From NCBI GenBank assembly GCA_028641055.1, contig CM054062.1:236728376-236792375 (forward strand): DNA of 64,000 nucleotides. Reading direction: 5' to 3'. Both the position numbers and the translations under genes were made by a program. This DNA comes from Alopecurus myosuroides (lineage: Eukaryota; Streptophyta; Magnoliopsida; Poales; Poaceae). Positions 58,714-64,000 of the stretch are shown piece after piece. The stretch's first letter is position 1; the number at the start of each line of letters is the position of its first letter. The notes under the pieces were generated by a model. The model had not been told where the DNA came from, searched no databases, and was given only the letters and a program-made list of their open reading frames with translations.

Positions 58714-59343
58714 AACTTGCAAGTCTTCATCAAGCGGAGTTTGTGCTAGCAAGCGCAATCAAGAAAGAAGATCCAACTTGAGAGAGTCAAGATCGTCATC
58801 ATCTAGCTCAAGTGGAATGCTCAAGGCAAAGGTATAATCTTGATAGGTTTTCTATTTTACCGGTCTCGTGTCTTTGGGAGACCGGGTTATAGGATAGATA
58901 GTCGTACTATCAAGAGGGGCTCTCAAGTGAGTAAATCGATCGAATCGTTATGGAGAGCTCAAACCTTTGCATACTTTGCATATCTTCTTTCTTGGTTCTT
59001 ATTTGGCTTTTGTCTCCTTTGGGTTTTAGTGCTTGTCGTGATCTTCATGACAAGCCTTGGTTTCTCGAAAACGGATTTCGTAAGAAAAACTTGTTGCGTT
59101 TTCGGTGGTGAAAATATTCCGTTCGTCTTTGAGAATGTTCCCACACCTTCCATGTGTGGTAACTTCTCCATACTTTGAGGTATCAATATTTTCACTTTTT
59201 GTTTGGATACTCCTTGCTGTTATCTTTCCATTGCAATTGGATTTACCTCGTTCGGAGTTCATTTGCAAAAGTTATGGGGTTTCTAGTTCAGCCTCTCTGT
59301 TCTGGACTCAACCGGATTATTCTAGCCGGATTATTCCGGGCAA

Positions 59344-59797
59344 CCGGATATTCCGGTTAGGGTAGTTTTGGTCCATATTCGGGACAGAGAGGAGCCGGAT
59401 TATTTGGAACCGGATTATTCGGAGGAACCGGATATTCCGGTTGTGGAGTTTGTTGCGAAAAATGGCTAAGGACTCGAAGCTTGGAGCTACTGGAGTCAAC
59501 CGGATTATTTGGTCCGGATTATTCATCCTGGACCGGATATTCCGGTTGCTGCGAAAAATGGCTAAGGACTGGAAGCTTGAACCTTCTGGAGTGAACCGGA
59601 TTATTTGAACCGGATTATTCGGGGCATACCGGATATTCCGGTTTGGGCAGTTTTCAGACCAATTTGCTCACTGACATGGACCGGATTATTGGTACCGGAT
59701 TTTTCCAAGGGGACCGGATATTCCGGTTAAAGTCAACAGGTTTCGAGCAGATCTTCGGATCGGATATTCCGGTCCAAACTTGGACCGGATATTCCGG
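59344..59797. repeat. Seven CCGGATATTCCGG palindromes in the F LTR
   Basis: Copies lie at 59344, 59428, 59533, 59629, 59714, 59760 (first C changed to T) and 59785. The gaps shorten from about 100 to 25 bases. Half-sites of the type ACCGGATTATT(C/T) precede several of them. The series ends 40 bases before the TATA-like box. Placement in U3 upstream of the start site suggests a binding-site cluster, by inference. Confidence 0.85.
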
Positions 59798-59836
59798 TCC
59801 CAGATTCCTGCACAAACGGCTAGTTTTTGTGGGGAC

Positions 59837-59845
59837 CTATTTAAG
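59837..59845 (+). promoter_or_regulatory. TATA-like box of the F LTR
   Basis: CTATTTAAG lies after the palindrome series and before a C/T-rich stretch. Nearly the same box (ACCTATTTAAG) is in the E1 LTR. Confidence 0.5.
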
Positions 59846-60806
59846 GGGGCTTTCTTCCCCATTGGTCCCAAAGTCTTCCAAGCACGTTTTTCCCCTTCTC
59901 TCCCACCATTGTTGACCTTGGAAAGCTTGCCCCTCTCCCAATCCCTCCTATGATTCTTGCATATCTTTGAGGGAGAAGGTAGAGGAGATCTCGATCTACA
60001 TTTCCACCAATCCATCTTCCTTCTTAGTGAGGGAAACTTAGTAGATCTTGATCTTGGAGTTCTTGGTGTTTCTCCTCCATTGTTCTTCCTCTCTTATTCC
60101 CCCATAAGCATTTGTTGCTTTGTTGGAATTTGAGAGTGAAGGATTTGAGCACTTGTGCTCTTGCCATTTGCATCGGTTGCATCGGTTTGCTCTCTCCACG
60201 AGGATTCGTGGAAGTTGAAAGTTTGTGAGCTTGTTACTCTTGGGTCTTGGACCCTAGACGACTTGTGGTGTTCTTGGGAGCCTCCAATTGAGTTGTGGAT
60301 GCGTGCCCCAAGATTGTGGTGACACCGAGAGCCTCCAATTGAGTTGTGGATGCGTGCCTCGGGTTTGAAGGTTGCCAATAGTGAAGGTGAACTAGGCCTT
60401 TGTGGCGGGGTTCATCGGAGAATAGGGTGAGGCCTTTGTGGCGTTGAGTAGGCCTTCGTGGTGAGCTCACACCCCTCCAACGAGACGTACTCCCCTTTGT
60501 GGGAGGAACTCGGGAATACATCATCGTCTCCGTGTGCCTCGGTTATTTCTATACCCGAGCTTTTTACTTATGCAATTTACATTGTGATAGCCTTCGAGCT
60601 TGAAGTTATATATCTTGCTATCACCTTGTTACTTGTCTTGCTTAGCATAAGTTGTTGGTGCATCTAGTTGGCCATAGAATATTTAGGTTGTATGCTTGTT
60701 AATTTAAACACCTAGTTTATTTCCGCATTTAGCAAGCCTTAACCGGAAAAGTTTTAATCGCCTATTCACCCCCCCCCCCTCTAGGCGACGTCGTTGTCCG
60801 TTCAAT

Positions 60807-60818
60807 TGGTATCAGAGC
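60807..60818 (+). promoter_or_regulatory. F primer-binding site
   Basis: TGGTATCAGAGC, complementary to the 3' end of initiator methionine tRNA, begins two bases after the LTR. This is the common site of plant Copia elements. Confidence 0.9.
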
Positions 60819-60858
60819 CTCGTCTCTCTTTATTAGGCTTTACATCCTAGAGAGTACG

Positions 60859-63167
60859 ATGTCGTTTAGAGAAATAGAACATGATCCCGCTTTTATATTC
60901 TATGGTAGAAATTATGATGCTTGGAAAATTCGCATTCTTAATTTTCTTGAGGACATGGGTCCAAAGTATGTTAAGAGAATTGTAGATATGGATTTTCCTC
61001 CTCCAAAGATTCTCAAGATTTATCTTTAGAGGATGAGGAAAACTCTTATCTCGATACTCTTGTATCTAATGGTCTCTTGTGTATTTTGAGCGATGTAGTT
61101 ATTCAATCAATCATGCCTTTTCGGAACGCTCATGAGCTATGGACAAAACTTCAAGATATATATGATGTGTCCAACATTATTGAGGATGATTGTTCTCCAT
61201 CCACTTCCGGCCGTGATGAGTTCACGTCTTTCTCCACTCCACCTACATGTGATTTGTCACAAGGTAATGATATGGTGAGTGGTGATAGAAATTGCATTGT
61301 GGATAGTGAATTTGCTATTGACTATACTCCATCTCTATCCCATTGCAATGATCTATCTTTGGACTTAATATCTTCTAGCACTCAAAATTCCATAAATGCT
61401 AGTGATGATAGTCCTTGCATATCATGTAATAGTTGTTTAACTAAATCTCATGATGATATGCTTCCTATGTCTTGTTTTCATAAAAACAATGCTTCCATTT
61501 CCTCTAGTACTTGTGTGACTAACAATGTAGAGGAATCCCATATTGTGGTGGAACAAGACATGGACCTTATTGGTGCTTCAAGTCAATCTTCATCTTCGCC
61601 ATCCATTTCTCATATGTGCCTTATGGCTAGGGATTCAAAGGTATCTCCACCTTTGGAACCCACTACATCTTGTGATGATGAGGATGAGGATATATTTTAT
61701 GGAGAGTTTGAGGACGAAGCCTCCTTAATGGAGAAGGGTGAGTTGGTTCTTCTTGATCTCCCTAAAGGTAGTAAAGCTATCACTCCTTTTAGTGAAATAT
61801 TGGCTTTTGCTATTTATAGCGCTAAAATCATTGAAACTAAAGGTGAGATTGAAAGAAGTGATGCCGATGAAAAGGCATCCCTCACTATGTCTCTTGAGGA
61901 AGAGTATGAGCTCCGAGTTACTCTTGAGGAGAAACTTGAATCTATTGAGGAGCTCTATAATGAACAAATAGCCTATCTCACTAAAGCACGTGACCATACC
62001 CATGCTAAATATAAAGTGCTTAAAAATGAAAAGGTTGAATTTGTTGTTGGCAATGCTAATCTAATTGAAGAAAACTCTAGGTTAAATAATGAGCTTGCCA
62101 AGTTATCTTCTTCTATTTCAATTGATGCTTGTGCTACTAACTCCACATCTTGTGAAGCATCTATTTTGAAGGAGAATGTTGAGCTAAGGGCTCAACTTGA
62201 GCTAATGACTAGCAAGTATGGGAAATTGGAAGAAAGTCATGAAAAGCTATCTAGCTCTCATGAGGATCTTCTAGAATCCCATACCAAGCTAAAATTAGCT
62301 CTTGAGGCTATCACTACAAAGGTAACATCTTGTGAGCCTCATGTGGTTACTAGCACAATATCTTCTAATAATGCTATATTGACTTGTGCTCGTATTAGTA
62401 ATTCATCCTCCCATAATGTTTCTACATCTTGTGATGAATTGCTTTCCTTGCCTTGTTGCTCTAACAATGAAGCATCTACTTCCTCTAGCTCTTGTGTTGA
62501 TTCTAACCATGTAGAGGAAATTAAAGAGCTCAAGGCCCAAGTCACTTCTTTGAAGAAAGACTTGGAAAAGTGTCATGAAGGGAGTTCCACACTTGACAAG
62601 ATGTTGAGAGTGCGAAGACTTCCCAATGACAAGAGTGGACTTGGATTCAACTCCCATCTCAAGAACAAGTCAATTATTGACAAGAAGAAGGGCCAAGAAC
62701 AAGTCAAAGATCCGGCCAAGATTATTTGCTTCAAGTGCAAGATTGAAGGGCACCATGTTAGATCTTGCCCTTTGAAGAAGAAGCCTCTTAGTGAGAAGCA
62801 ACTAGGGAAGAGGCCTCTTGTTCAATCTCATGCTCAACCACGAGTTGAACAACGGCCACCTCCTAAGAAGACTCAAGCCAATGCTCCTCTTGTTGAGAAG
62901 CCTATTGAGAAGAAAGAAAAGAGTCGATGTTGCTACCTTTGTCGCAAGAAGGGACACTTTGCTTCTTCATGCACTAATGGTACATTATCCAACCCTATCC
63001 TTGTTGATGATGTTTATTCTATTAGGAAGGATAATGTGGGCAATGTGTTTGCCAAGTATGTTGGTACTCCAAGTGGTGTCAAGAAAAGAACCATTTGGGT
63101 TGCCAAACCTATTGTGACTAACCTCTTAGGACCCAACTTGGTTGGGGACCAACAAGCTCAAACTTGA
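60859..63167 (+). CDS. F gag with two zinc knuckles, one frameshift
   Basis: The frame opens at 60859 with MSFREIEHDPAFIFYGRNYD, then AWKIRILNFLEDMG, a UBN2-type capsid start. It hits a stop at 61027-61029, but a one-base frameshift near 61000 leads into the long frame that runs to 63167 (696 residues counted from the Met at 61077). The middle is Ser/Cys-rich with acidic patches, then a long coiled coil (LEEEYELRVTLEEKLESIEE and later ENVELRAQLELMTSKYGKLE). Two knuckles close it: CFKCKIEGHHVRSC and CYLCRKKGHFASSC (both CX2CX4HX4C). The frame ends with a TGA and no protease follows. Confidence 0.85.
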
Positions 63168-64000
63168 TCAATAGGTGGTGTTGGAGGGCATTGGAGACTT
63201 GGTTATTTTATGAAGAATTAAGGGATCTTCATCATTTTTATTTCCTCATGCCAAGTCACTTGGATTATATATATCTCTTACCCAATGTTCCTCCAAGCGG
63301 TAACTTGTATTTAATTCTATATTCATTGAAAGTTGCTTGCTCCCTTGCATATGTTAGTTTTGTTTCTAGCATGTGTTTGTATGTGTAGTGCTTCCTAGTT
63401 ACCTATCTTGAGTAATCTAGTTATGTTTGTTGGTTTGCACTCCATGTACTTGTGTTCTTTGTGTTGAGCCTTCATTGCTATTGTTTCTTATCTTAGTTGG
63501 CTCTTTGGGAGATTAATGGACTATCCCATTTTGGGGGAGTAATATGCTTTGCACTTTACTATCCTAAAATGTGTGTACATGAGGAATACCACTTAGTGTT
63601 GATATATCAATATTATCTTGTCTCTATATGGTATGTCTTCCTCATGAGAAATTCAAATTCTAATGTCCATTAACTTTCTCTTGTTGGATTTATTTTTGCC
63701 TCTTGTTGATTTCAATGGATTATCACATTATGGGGGAGTAATAAGCTATGTGCATATTACAAGCCTAGAAAATGTGAACATGTGAGGTATTGCCACCTAG
63801 AGTTGATATTCTAGTTATCTTGTTCCTAAGTGGCATGTTGCTCAAACAAGTTCCATATTTGCTTAAAATATCTTGTGTCTCTCTTCTTTGGTATCTTGTT
63901 TGTTAGAGAGTTTCTTGTTGCCTTGCTTTTTCGAGTTTTATTTGAAGCCTTCAAGAATCTCTATCTAAGCATGTTTTTTATTCCTATCTTTTACCACATG
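63168..64000 (+). other. Non-coding sequence after F gag
   Basis: The last 833 bases are AT-rich and lack any frame with similarity to protease, integrase or reverse transcriptase. The phrase ATTTTGGGGGAGTAATA near 63530 and TTATGGGGGAGTAATAAG near 63728 recur about 200 bases apart within a longer imperfect repeat. These purine runs resemble polypurine tracts, but no LTR start follows them. Confidence 0.6.

Larger units (their letters stand above)
58037..60804 (+). repeat. 5' LTR of F
   Basis: This 2,768-bp LTR runs TGAAAGTGCATGG to GTCCGTTCA. It holds a 31-bp direct duplication at 58655-58713, a palindrome series at 59344-59797, a TATA-like box at 59837-59845, a T-rich leader and a C run at about 60767-60779. 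The primer-binding site follows after two bases. Confidence 0.82.
58037..64000 (+). mobile_element. F: Copia-type element with 2.8-kb LTR, gag-only in the visible part
   Basis: F begins TGAAAGTGCATGG at 58037 within the C LTR and runs past the window end. Its 5' LTR ends at 60804, and the primer-binding site TGGTATCAGAGC is at 60807-60818. A gag frame runs from 60859 to 63167, with no protease, integrase or RT in the remaining 833 bases. The long LTR and CCTATTCACCCCC near its end suggest a SIRE/Maximus-like Copia lineage. The expected target duplication is CTAAT; its partner is outside the window. Confidence 0.82.

Noticed and set aside
59311..59800. Palindrome series considered as a CRISPR-like or satellite array
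   Set aside because: Spacing is irregular (25-105 bases), the genome is eukaryotic, and the location fits an LTR U3 region.

Overview
The window looks like a gene-poor segment of a large grass genome, most likely from a pooid such as a cereal or forage grass. The evidence is plant-type split genes, a Stowaway MITE with the usual CTCCCTCCG ends inside an intron, a grass-type xyloglucan endotransglucosylase gene, and about 54 kb of nested LTR retrotransposons of grass type. No prokaryotic feature was seen. All reading was by eye, so exon borders, repeat borders and divergence counts are estimates.

Genic part, 1-9.7 kb. The 3' half of an AlkB-like (ALKBH10B/hydroxyproline-rich glycoprotein family) gene lies on the plus strand (exons within 341-2181). 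Convergent to it is a complete four-exon XTH gene on the minus strand (7233 to 3288). XTH intron 3 (2.47 kb) holds a GC-rich element with its own open frame, and intron 2 holds a Stowaway MITE with a TA duplication. A proline-rich open frame (9158-9640) ends just before the first retrotransposon.

Retrotransposon part, 9.7-64 kb. The oldest layer is E1, a plus-strand Ty3/gypsy Tat-lineage element (5' LTR 9704-10203, gag and pol in three pieces, antisense genes at 34.9-36.1 kb, 3' LTR missing). Two LTRs split it at exact 5-bp target duplications. S1 (12073-25619) is a solo LTR of Copia-like type. S2 (26742-31223) is a 4.5-kb solo LTR-like unit. Inside S1 sits N (12525-24681), a structurally complete minus-strand relative of E1 with 493-bp LTRs about 4% apart. 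Next comes D (about 36.1-45.8 kb), a minus-strand Tat element with a rearranged left end. Then comes C (45985 to beyond 58036), a minus-strand element with LTRs of about 3.6 kb, a decayed internal region, and two insertions in its LTRs: B (46010-50168) and the Copia element F (58037 to the window end). F has a 2.77-kb LTR and a gag-only reading frame.

The most interesting content is what the Tat elements carry besides gag and pol. N has two multi-exon genes on the strand opposite to pol, with a TATA box, consensus splice sites and compatible frames across introns. The second of these is also present in E1 at the equivalent place, and D has the 3' part of an analogous gene. Other points of note are a hairpin plus polypurine-tract-like motif repeated in the introns of these antisense genes, a run of CCGGATATTCCGG palindromes just upstream of the promoter in the F LTR (with related motifs in S1), and an AlkB-like protein that seems to lack its iron ligands.
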